Positions 52,533 to 60,017 of a stretch of 60,017 bases of DNA are shown piece after piece. This stretch comes from Fragilaria crotonensis. Taxonomy: Eukaryota > Bacillariophyta > Fragilariophyceae > Fragilariales > Fragilariaceae. The stretch's first letter is position 1. Each line of letters begins with the position of its first letter. The stretch is taken from positions 1 to 60,017 of the forward strand of contig JAKSYS010000373.1 in the NCBI GenBank assembly GCA_022925895.1. The letters run 5' to 3'. The notes beneath the pieces are model-generated. The model was not told the origin of the DNA, ran no database searches, and worked only from the letters and a program-made list of their open reading frames with translations. The translations under genes and the position numbers were made by a program.

Positions 52533-55079
52533 ATGAAGTACTCCGCTGCGGTCGTTTTGTTGCTGGCCGCTTGCTCCGATGTGGTCAATGCAGCACGTCC
52601 TGATTACCCGACGACCAGTCCTTCTGGAAGTTCTGCTCCTAGTGACTCGCCAAGCTTGAGTGTAGGCCCTTCTGCAGCTCCTTCCGTCACAGCTAGCAGC
52701 TCTCCGACCATTGCGGACAGTGCCAGCCCAAGCAGCACTCCAACTATTGCAGACAGTGCCAGCCCAAGCAGCTCTCCAACCGTTGCCGACAGCGCCAGCC
52801 CAACTGTCCAAGATAGCAGCCTCCCACCGTCGCCGACAGTGCCAGCCCAACTGTGCTTGATAGCAGCTCCAACCGTCGCCGACAGTGCCAGCCCAACTGT
52901 CCAGGATAGCAGCTCTCAACCGTCGCCGACAGTGCCAGCCCAACTGTGCTTGATAGCTCTCCAACCGTCGCCGACAGTGCCAGCCCAACTGTCCAGGATA
53001 GCAGCTCTCCAACCGTCGCCGACAGTGCCAGCCCAACTGTGCTTGATAGCAGCTCAACCGTCGCCGACAGTGCCAGCCCAACTGTCCAGGATAGCTCTCC
53101 AACCGTCGCCGACAGTGCCAGCCCAACTGTGCTTGATAGCAGCTCTCCAACCGTCGCCGACAGTGCCAGCCCAACTGTCCAGGATAGCAGCTCTCCAACC
53201 GTTGCCGACAGTGCCAGCCCAACTGTACTTGATAGCAGCTCTCCAACCGTCGCCGACAGTGCGCCCAACTGTCCAGAAAGCAGCTCCAACTGTTGCCGAC
53301 AGTGCCAGCCTGACTGTCCAAGATAGCAGCTCTCCAACCGTTGCCGACAGTTCCAGCCCAACTGTACTTGATAGCAGCTCTCCAACCGTTGCCGACAGTG
53401 CCAGCCCGACTGTCCAAGATAGCAGCTCTCCAAGTGCGTCGCCTACTCCTCCCCAACTCCGCGTCCCACCGACCCGCCTGTTCCTGGTCCGACACCTCCT
53501 CCAACCACTGCCTCAGTTCCAGACATTCTTCCTACAAACTCCCCAACGAAACGCCCAACGAAACCTCCTACAAACTCACCTACCAAAGCACCCATCTTCC
53601 CAACTCCATGCCCAACCAAGCCACCAACACCACGCCCAACCAAGCCACCAACACAACGCCCATCTCCACTACCGACGAAGGCACCTACTCCACTGCCGGT
53701 ACCGGATCCACTCCCCACCAAAGCTCCGGCATCTCCCACCAAGGCCCCAACATTTGGATATGCACCTCCGCCTACGCCTTGCCCAACCAAGTCACCACGC
53801 CCAACTCCATTCCCGACAAAGGCACCAACACCGCTTCCGGTACCGGATGCTCTCCCCACCAAGGCTCCGGCAACTCCAACCAAGGCCCCAACATTTGGAT
53901 ACGCACCTCCAGTCGAGCCGCCAACTGCCTTGCCAACACCTCGCCCAACACCTCGCCCAACTCCAGTCCCGACCAAGGCTCCTGCACCTCCGCCTACGCC
54001 ATGCCCAACCAAGGCTCCTGCACCTCCGCCTACGCCATGCCCAACCAAGGCTCCTGCACCTCCGCCTACGCCATGCCCAACCAAGGCTCCTGCACCTCCG
54101 CCTACGCCATGCCCAACCAAGGCTCCTGCACCTCCGCCTACGCCATGCCCAACCAAGGCACCAACACCACGCCCAACTCCAGTCCCGACTAAGGCACCAA
54201 CACCGCTTCCGGTACCGGATGCTCTCCCCACCAAGGCCCCGGCAACTCCTACCAAGGCACCGACATTTGGATACGCACCTCCGCCTACACCTATCCCTTG
54301 TCCAACCAAAGCACCGACATTTGGATACGCACCTCCAGTCCAGCCGCCGACGGCATTGCCGACGCCTCGTCCAACTCAACGCCCAACTCCAGTCCCGACC
54401 AAGGCTCCTGCACCTCCGCCTACGCCATGCCCAACCAAGGCACCAACACCACGCCCAACTCCAGTCCCGACTAAGGCACCAACACCGCTTCCGGTACCGG
54501 ATGCTCTCCCCACCAAGGCCCCGGCAACTCCTACCAAGGCACCGACATTTGGATACGCACCTCCGCCTACACCTATCCCTTGTCCAACCAAAGCACCGAC
54601 ATTTGGATACGCACCTCCAGTCCAGCCGCCGACGGCATTGCCGACGCCTCGTCCAACTCAACGCCCAACTCCAGTCCCGACCAAGGCTCCTGCACCTCCG
54701 CCTACGCCATGCCCAACGAAGGCTCCTGCACCTCCGCCTACGCCATGCCCAACCAAGGCTCCTGCACCTCCGCCTACGCCATGCCCAACCAAGGCACCAA
54801 CACCGCTTCCGGTACCGGATGCTCTCCCACCAAGGCTCCGCAACTCCTACCAAGGCACCGACATTTGGATACGCACCTCGGCCTACACCTATCCCTTGTC
54901 CAACCAAAGCACCGACATTTGGATACGCACCTCCAGTCCAGCCGCCGACAGCATTGCCGACGCCTCGTCCAACTCCACGCCCAACTCCAGTCCCGACCAA
55001 GGCTCCGACATTTGGATACGCACCTCCGCCAACTCCAGTACCTTGTCCCACCAAGGCCCCAACTCGAAGATTCTACTAA
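52533..55079 (+). CDS. Secreted repeat protein 2 (VADSASP and PTKAP modules)
   Basis: The start is at ATG 52533 ('MKYSAAVVLLLAACSDVVNA', signal peptide); the upstream frame opens only from GTG. The conserved block 'TSPSGSSAPSDSPSLSVGPS' follows. Residues then form a long array of a 16-residue unit, PTVADSASPTV[LQ]DSSS, then a Pro/Thr region with 'PTKAPAPPPTPC' and 'PTKAPTFGYAPP' units, ending 'TKAPTRRFY' at 55079. The start and stop lie in the same frame, but the DNA switches frame many times within the arrays because single units lack one or more bases. Long-read error in repeats is the simplest reason. The Ser/Thr/Asp-rich then Pro/Thr/Lys-rich layout suggests a heavily modified extracellular protein. 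The catalytic content is none. Confidence 0.75.
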   Translation: MKYSAAVVLLLAACSDVVNAARPDYPTTSPSGSSAPSDSPSLSVGPSAAPSVTASSSPTIADSASPSSTPTIADSASPSSSPTVADSASPTVQDSSLPPSPTVPAQLCLIAAPTVADSASPTVQDSSSQPSPTVPAQLCLIALQPSPTVPAQLSRIAALQPSPTVPAQLCLIAAQPSPTVPAQLSRIALQPSPTVPAQLCLIAALQPSPTVPAQLSRIAALQPLPTVPAQLYLIAALQPSPTVRPTVQKAAPTVADSASLTVQDSSSPTVADSSSPTVLDSSSPTVADSASPTVQDSSSPSASPTPPQLRVPPTRLFLVRHLLQPLPQFQTFFLQTPQRNAQRNLLQTHLPKHPSSQLHAQPSHQHHAQPSHQHNAHLHYRRRHLLHCRYRIHSPPKLRHLPPRPQHLDMHLRLRLAQPSHHAQLHSRQRHQHRFRYRMLSPPRLRQLQPRPQHLDTHLQSSRQLPCQHLAQHLAQLQSRPRLLHLRLRHAQPRLLHLRLRHAQPRLLHLRLRHAQPRLLHLRLRHAQPRLLHLRLRHAQPRHQHHAQLQSRLRHQHRFRYRMLSPPRPRQLLPRHRHLDTHLRLHLSLVQPKHRHLDTHLQSSRRRHCRRLVQLNAQLQSRPRLLHLRLRHAQPRHQHHAQLQSRLRHQHRFRYRMLSPPRPRQLLPRHRHLDTHLRLHLSLVQPKHRHLDTHLQSSRRRHCRRLVQLNAQLQSRPRLLHLRLRHAQRRLLHLRLRHAQPRLLHLRLRHAQPRHQHRFRYRMLSHQGSATPTKAPTFGYAPRPTPIPCPTKAPTFGYAPPVQPPTALPTPRPTPRPTPVPTKAPTFGYAPPPTPVPCPTKAPTRRFY
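52690..53430 (+). repeat. 48-bp tandem array encoding PTVADSASPTV[LQ]DSSS
   Basis: The unit begins CCAACCGTCGCCGACAGTGC and is 48 bp long, with alternating GTGCTTGAT and GTCCAGGAT variants (Leu or Gln). About 14-15 units are visible, some with short deletions that change frame. It is the most uniform array in the window, pointing to recent unequal exchange or gene conversion. Confidence 0.85.
53580..55070 (+). repeat. PTKAP-type minisatellite region with nested larger repeats
   Basis: Short units such as CCAACCAAGGCTCCTGCACC recur many times (five in a row at 53970-54140). A larger block of roughly 270-300 bp, running from 'AAGGCACCAACACCGCTTCC' through 'ACATTTGGATACGCACCTCC' to 'ACGCCCAACTCCAGTCCCGA', is repeated about three times between 54150 and 55000. 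Repeats therefore exist at two scales. Confidence 0.8.
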
Positions 55080-55971
55080 ATTCCTACTCAAGTCCAGCGC
55101 ACACTCAACGTACCACCGCGTTTCTGCTTCGAGGTCCATGGGTTAAACACCTAACCCGCAAGGCCCACGTCCGAAGATAATTGAGTCTATAGGTGTGAAC
55201 GTTTTATTTCACCGACTCTTCGTATCGGATAGGAAATTCATAGATCAGCCCATCACTATCATTACATATGCCTATTCGATTTGTTGAAGTAGTTGATTCG
55301 ACCTCGGCATGCGACGGCATTCCCTCTAATGGTGTTAACGAAAAGTGATGAATGACGTCGCTCCGGGAAGTGCAGTACTCCATTGCAAGGCAGCGTGATT
55401 AGAAGACAACATTCCCATCACCCGTGGCGTCATCTTTCAACGTTGTTTACATCTTAAGCATGACAACCTGCGTCTGAAAGTGTTTCCCATCTCATGGGTG
55501 ATATTGTACCACAGAGTGGACAACCGGGGGGCAAGAGTGATTTTCAGAAGTGTTCGCGCTATGCTTCAATGCTCCGTTCACGGACTAAATCGGGATCCCT
55601 GGATCGGCTGCCTTTTGCCAGCCAACTGCTCCGCACCGAAAGTCGTAGGCCAGCTGGTAACTGCAACCATCTAATCTACGTATTTGAATTACTGAACTAT
55701 CGCACCTCATAGCATCCCTGGTCTTTAGACCCTCCAGCCTTGTGTCTCGATCTGAGGAGCACTACGGCCGCCTCTGATTCATGCAGCCTCCGGACTCGTC
55801 GCGACATGGGTGTGCAAATTTGTGGTGAGGGTGCGATGCATTTTTTCTGCAACCTTGATGTTTTCTCGAGGACTCCAGCACAGCGCAGCAAGGTCAACCA
55901 ACACCATTGTGTGCCACATGCGTCGCCCAGGAGTTTTCAAGGATTACTGGAATCCAGTAAGTCTCAATCCA
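55080..55971. other. Spacer, nothing recognised
   Basis: This lies between convergent repeat protein 2 and RPA12. ORFs at 55480-55712 (+) and 55697-55897 (-) lack any domain. Confidence 0.4.
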
Positions 55972-56325
55972 CTAATTATTAACAGACCACGTGTGTTTGC
56001 AGTCGGGACATTCATAAAAGCAAGTTTGGCCCTCATCCACCGACCTTAATTGCAATGTATAGAAGCCCACTTCAGGAGCACCACAGCGAATGCACGCTTC
56101 TTCTACGGTGGCTCTGGTAGGTTCTTGAGAACGACTTAGTGATCGTTGCTCCTCGTCACTCTTGGCCCACATGGGGACCGGCCGGTCAGCAGAGTGAGTT
56201 GTAGAGGATGGGAGCTGTGGTAGATTGGCCAAATTTGAACTGTAGTTACAGACGACGCACTTGATATCGCCGGAGGAATCGACTTTCAAAGTGGCGCGGC
56301 ATGGTGGACAGAATGGCCAAGGCAT
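55972..56325 (-). CDS. RPA12: RNA polymerase I subunit RPA12 (TFIIS-type zinc ribbons)
   Basis: An intact 117-residue single-exon gene. The N-terminal ribbon has C6, C9, C23 and C26. The C-terminal TFIIS-type ribbon has C78, C81, C106 and C109. The diagnostic 'QLRSVDEGQTCFYECPDC' loop carries the acidic Asp-Glu pair (D97, E98) that completes the polymerase active site during RNA cleavage. The short length and the N-terminal ribbon separate it from TFIIS (no domain I or II). RPB9 and RPC10 share the fold, but the 'RSVDEGQT' loop with an intact DE pair and this spacing fit RPA12 best; RPC10 remains an alternative. It acts in rRNA transcription. Confidence 0.86.
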   Translation of the reverse strand: MPWPFCPPCRATLKVDSSGDIKCVVCNYSSNLANLPQLPSSTTHSADRPVPMWAKSDEEQRSLSRSQEPTRATVEEACIRCGAPEVGFYTLQLRSVDEGQTCFYECPDCKHTWSVNN

Positions 56326-57477
56326 GACTGAAAGTTGAAATGGAACGGTTCAAGCGCTGTGGTATCTTCTGAGAAGATTTGTTAAACAAACGTAACAATC
56401 GCAATCGGTGATCAAAATCTCTGGTTTGTCGGCAGTCGGCAGGCGGTTGGTGGCTTTTCGGAAACAGGTAATGAGGCAAAACACAGAGCAAAGTCAGTGT
56501 GAATGTGTGGGTGCGTTCTACATAATACATGGTACTTGTACAAGTACCGCGTTTTCTTCAAGTATAGCATCAGTAATCAGTATCCTTCTTCACGAAGTCA
56601 ACGGAACGAAGAAGACGAGACTCAGACTGACTCTGTAACAAATGCATACAATCTAATCAAACAACTGAACGATTGTCCAATGCTGCGACCCCGGCTTCAC
56701 AAATGTCAGTGACTACGGAATGATTGCCGATGCCTCCAGTGGAGGCGCCACCGCTCTGTTTGGTTGCCAATCACAACAATCGTCTGATCATGGCGATATG
56801 GTGGATCGGTTTTCTTTTTACTTGAACAGTAAGCCGCAGACAAAACCCAACAAGGCGTATAGACCCGGCTCGGGGTTGCCCTTGAAAGCAATGCACTCGG
56901 TCAAGGGCTGGCGACCCGGCCCACCTCTAGCATCAGAACGTCTGTTCGGGACACCATGCGCCATGCGGTTTTCCTACATTCAACATGTTCTCGGCGATAC
57001 TACCAACTTCAAAAAGGCGATCACCTTTATCGAGTGCATTCCATCCCTTGCTGTTTGTTGTGACGTTCTCCTGTTTTTGCACTGAGGAACGTGGGTGCCC
57101 GTTATCTTTGTGGGCTTCCATCTGGCCAATACGACAAGACGACCCTGATCACGGAATCGCCAGCACCGACATAACGGCCACGTAAACTGCCGTCTCCTAC
57201 TGTGATGGATATTGTATGTCCCACGAACTGCGAGAGTTGTAGCTAAAGGCCATTTCCATGTCCCAGTCCGATTTCTTGACGCTCGACATGACCTACGAAA
57301 GGGCTTACAATCATGAAATATAAATCCTATAATCGGACTGTAGTACAATGCAGGTGAGTTGAAGCTCGAACGCTCACTTGAACTCCCAGATGGCGAGGGT
57401 TTCGGTGCATTAATCGTTACAACCCCAAAGAACTAATCTCACACTCGCCGCACAGCAGAAATCACACGTAAAAGAAC
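56326..57477. other. Unassigned region with one uncharacterised ORF
   Basis: A plus-strand ORF at 56720-57085 (121 codons, 'MIADASSGGATALFG') has no signal peptide, membrane helix or domain I know. On the minus strand an ATG near 57288 opens a 30-codon frame ending in TAG. Either may be an exon of an unrecognised gene. 56526-56560 has GTACTTGTACAAGTACC-like palindromes. Confidence 0.3.
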
Positions 57478-59368
57478 CTAGTGGGTGGGGGTTTTGCCAC
57501 CCTGGTAGTATTTGCCATACGTTTCAACAGGTTTGTCGCAATTGATTGGAGAAGTGGCGGGTTTGTCAAGCTTGGTTGGCGATTGGACCGGTTTGTTATC
57601 AGGTTTTGGGGGAGTAGGTGAAGTGATGGGTTTGTCATACGTGGTTGGAGATTTGACAGGTTCAGAACCCTTTCCTTTTCCAGATGGACTGTCGTTCTTT
57701 GTTGGGGAGGGGGGTTGGTCGTACTTGGTGGGAGACTTCACGGGCTCGGATCCTTTTCCAGATGGACTGCCGTTCTTTGTTGGAGATGGGGGTTGGTCGA
57801 ACTTGGTGGGAGACTTCACGGGCTCGGATCCTTTTCCAGATGGACTGCCGTTCTTTGTTGGAGAGGGGGGTTGGTCGAACTTGGTGGGAGACTTCACGGG
57901 CTCGGATCCTTTTCCAGATGGACTGCCGTTCTTTGTTGGATAGGGGGTTGGTCGTATTTGGTGGGAGATTTCACGGGTTCGGATCCTTTTCAGATGGACT
58001 GCCGTTCTTTGTTGGCGATGGGGTTGGTCGAACTCGGTGGGAGACTTCACGGGCTCGGATCCTTTCCAGATGGACTGCTGTTCTTTGTTGGAGATGGTGG
58101 TTGGTCGTATTTGGTGGGGATTTCATGGGTTCGGATCCTTTTCCAGATGGACTGCTGTTCTTTGTTGGCGATGGGGTTGGTCGAACTCGTGGGGACTTCA
58201 CGGGCTCGGATCCTTTTCCAGATGGACTGCTGTTCTTTGTTGGAGATGGTGGTTGGTCGTATTTGGTGGGGATTTCACGGGTTCGGATCCTTTTCCAGAT
58301 GGACTGCCGTTCTTTGTTGGCGATGGGGGTTGGTCGAACTCGGTGGGAGACTTCACGGGCTCGATCCTTTCCAGATGGACTGCTGTTCTTTGTTGGAGAT
58401 GGTGGTTGGTCGTATTTGGTGGGGATTTCACGGGTTCGGATCCTTTTCGGACGGAGTGCCGTTCTTTGTTGGCGATGGGGTTGGTCGAACTTGGTGGGAG
58501 ACTTCACGGGCTCGGATCCTTTTCCAGACGGACTGCCGTTCTTTGTTGGAGATGGAGGTTGGTCGAACTTGGTGGGAGACTGCACGGGCTCGGATCCTTT
58601 TCCTTTTCCAGATGGACTGTCGTTGGGGCCATTCTTTGTTGGAGATGGCGGTTGGTCAAATTTCGTCGGAGTTTGGACCGGTTTACGGTCTGGAGCGAGC
58701 GTCGGGGGTTTCGTCACTGGGTCGAACTTGGTTGGAGTTTGGACAGGCTTCAGTGCGGGAGGCGATGTTCCTGGAGTGGGATCGAACTGGGGCAAGGTCG
58801 GAGAACTAGTTGGCGGAGCAGTTGGTGCCGCAGTCGGAGGAGAAGTTGGCAATCCGGTAGGAAGGGATGTTGGTGCTGTAGTCGGAGCAGAAGTTGGCCT
58901 AGGGGTTGGGGGTGCCGTAGGCGTGTCCGTTGGTCTTGGGGTTGGAGGAGCAGTGGGGGACGAAGTCGGAGAGTCAGTTGGTGATGGCGTCGGAGGCGCA
59001 GTCGGAGAGTCTGTTGGTGATTCAGTTGGAGAGGCAGTTGGTGATTCAGTTGGAGCGGCAGTTGGAGAAGCAGTTGGTGATGCAGTTGGTGATGCAGTTG
59101 GTGATGCAGTTGGATCATTGCTAGGATTGCTTGACGGAAGGACGCTCAAACTGGGAATGGCTGTAGGCGAATGGGATGGTCCAACACTTGTAGTTGGATT
59201 GTTGGTTGGATCGGCCGACGGTCCAGCACTCAACGTCGGAGAGTCACTGGGTGAGGAACTCCCTGACGGACTGGTTGTTGGAACATCTGGACGAGGGATT
59301 TTTGCGTCGACCACATCTGAGAGGGTGGCCAGCACAAAGGCGACGTTTGCGAAAACTAGGTATCTCAT
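57478..59368 (-). CDS. Secreted repeat protein 3 (Lys/Ser/Pro 26-residue repeats)
   Basis: The start is at ATG 59368 ('MRYLVFANVAFVLATLSDVV', signal peptide), with an upstream in-frame ATG at 59386 as the less likely choice. After the shared block ('TSPSGSSSPSDSPTLSAGPS') comes a PTxSPT region ('SPTASPTASPTASPTAAPTE', 'SPTDSPTAPPTPRPTD'). Then follow about a dozen copies of a 26-residue unit that begins KSPTKFDQPPSPTK and ends GKGSEPV. The end is 'VETYGKYYQGGKTPTH'. Several units lack one base and shift the frame (58000-58480). The alternating Lys and Ser/Thr-Pro composition recalls silica- or polysaccharide-associated proteins of diatoms, by composition only. It is the opposite strand to its two paralogs. 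Confidence 0.76.
57660..58620 (-). repeat. 78-bp tandem array of secreted repeat protein 3
   Basis: The unit, seen on the plus strand, includes GATGGACTGCCGTTCTTTGT and GGGCTCGGATCCTTTTCCA and recurs every ~78 bp. Variants differ in Asp/Glu codons (TCGTATTTGG vs TCGAACTTGG) and by single-base losses. About 12 units are present. Confidence 0.85.
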
Positions 59369-60017
59369 AAGATGATCTTTTCCCAAAGAAATACAGCGAT
59401 GCTTGAACCACGCTCAACCCTCGAAAAATGTTACCACAAAGGTTAATCAATGAGACGGAGTGCTTTGTGCTAGAGACTTCGACCTTAGAGCTCCGTCCAG
59501 TGTAGAACTTCTACACCAAAGTGTGATGATAGGTTAAATCTGTGTTCAAGTTCAATTTTCAATCACGACCCTCTGTTCCCTTGCTGCGAGTTGATTACAC
59601 TGGATAAATATCGCGCAGGATAAATGATGCTCTTCTTTTAAGTATTTGCTTGCACTTCGCTTTGGGCCATCACGCGGTTCATCCTATTTTGAAAAGTCGT
59701 TCGGTTCTTGCGATAACATCGTCACAACATTTATCGTTGTTTTGTAGATAAACGTGAAATACATGTTCAATTGTTGTGCAACGTGAACGAAAACTGTAAT
59801 TAATTTATGTGTCTTACCTGTATTCATAACCGGATCCTATCACGATTTTCCAAGTTTCCAATTGTTGCTTAACTTTCCCTTGACCTAAGTAATCGCTTTA
59901 GATATCAGAAAGGGTTGTTGCCTTCATCGTCTCAGATATTCCATGGGGTCAATTTAGGATGTTGTCCTCCGCGATAAGTACTCGTACTTGTGATACTGAG
60001 TCCTGAGTATTCAGTAC
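59369..60017. other. Upstream region of secreted repeat protein 3 to window end
   Basis: No supportable ORF. It is AT-rich around 59600-59860 and presumably contains the promoter for the minus-strand gene. The last 40 bp again contain GTACTCGTACTTGTGATACT-like motifs. Confidence 0.4.

Noticed and set aside
52690-53430. CRISPR-like array
   Set aside because: Repeats are directly adjacent without unique spacers and they encode protein units; the genome is eukaryotic.
53443-55054. Antisense Gly/Val/Ala-rich ORFs opposite the PTKAP arrays
   Set aside because: Shadow frames of the repeat array; the sense strand has the signal peptide and conserved block.
56720-57085. 121-codon ORF upstream of RPA12
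   Set aside because: Possibly real, but nothing in it is recognisable and the minus strand offers equally weak frames, so it is noted only in the region entry.
57512-59375. Plus-strand ORFs over secreted repeat protein 3
   Set aside because: Again a composition artefact. The minus strand carries the signal peptide and the shared N-terminal block.

Overview
The window reads as nuclear DNA of a stramenopile, most likely a pennate diatom. Genes are short and separated by 0.2-2 kb. Many are split by one to three small GT-AG introns. Gene content fits a diatom: an SPX-VTC polyphosphate polymerase, expanded LRR families, secreted Pro/Ser/Thr-rich proteins that resemble cell-wall or adhesive proteins, and heavy transposon load. 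Species cannot be fixed from the sequence alone.

Layout. 1-3.75 kb holds a broken Plavaka-like (CMC-type) DNA transposon gene and, converging on it, a small protein with a Cys-His-Asn arrangement. 5.5-19.2 kb is a housekeeping block: VTC-type polyphosphate polymerase, EBP1/PA2G4, an LRR-like protein, a membrane-anchored sulfotransferase, an mTERF protein and a single-pass LRR receptor-like protein. 19.25-19.57 kb is a 321-bp hAT-type MITE with a perfect 8-bp target duplication. 21.2-31.05 kb is a nearly complete tyrosine-recombinase (DIRS-order, Ngaro/PAT-like) retrotransposon of 9.8 kb on the minus strand. It has split direct repeats and three ORFs: Gag-like, RT-RNase H and tyrosine recombinase.

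31.3-42.2 kb is a tandem duplication of a three-gene block: a RING-H2 membrane protein (-), an atypical SDR (+) and an F-box/ApaG protein (-). Unit 1 keeps intact RING and SDR genes but has a truncated ApaG gene. Unit 2 keeps the full F-box/ApaG gene, carries frame breaks in RING and SDR, and is interrupted by three nested DNA transposons. 43.3-48.4 kb holds a peroxisomal-type adenine nucleotide carrier, an FG-GAP-like surface protein with a GPI-like tail, and a SAM methyltransferase. 49.3-49.8 kb is a MITE built of palindromic tandem repeats. 50.6-59.4 kb holds three paralogous secreted low-complexity proteins. They share a signal peptide and a short Ser/Pro block but carry different tandem repeat modules. 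The RNA polymerase I subunit RPA12 lies between them.

A caveat runs through the window. Many otherwise well-conserved genes are broken by single-base frame shifts, most often one missing base in a short homopolymer. This looks more like residual long-read assembly error than real gene death, so gene models below are given as spans, with breaks noted.
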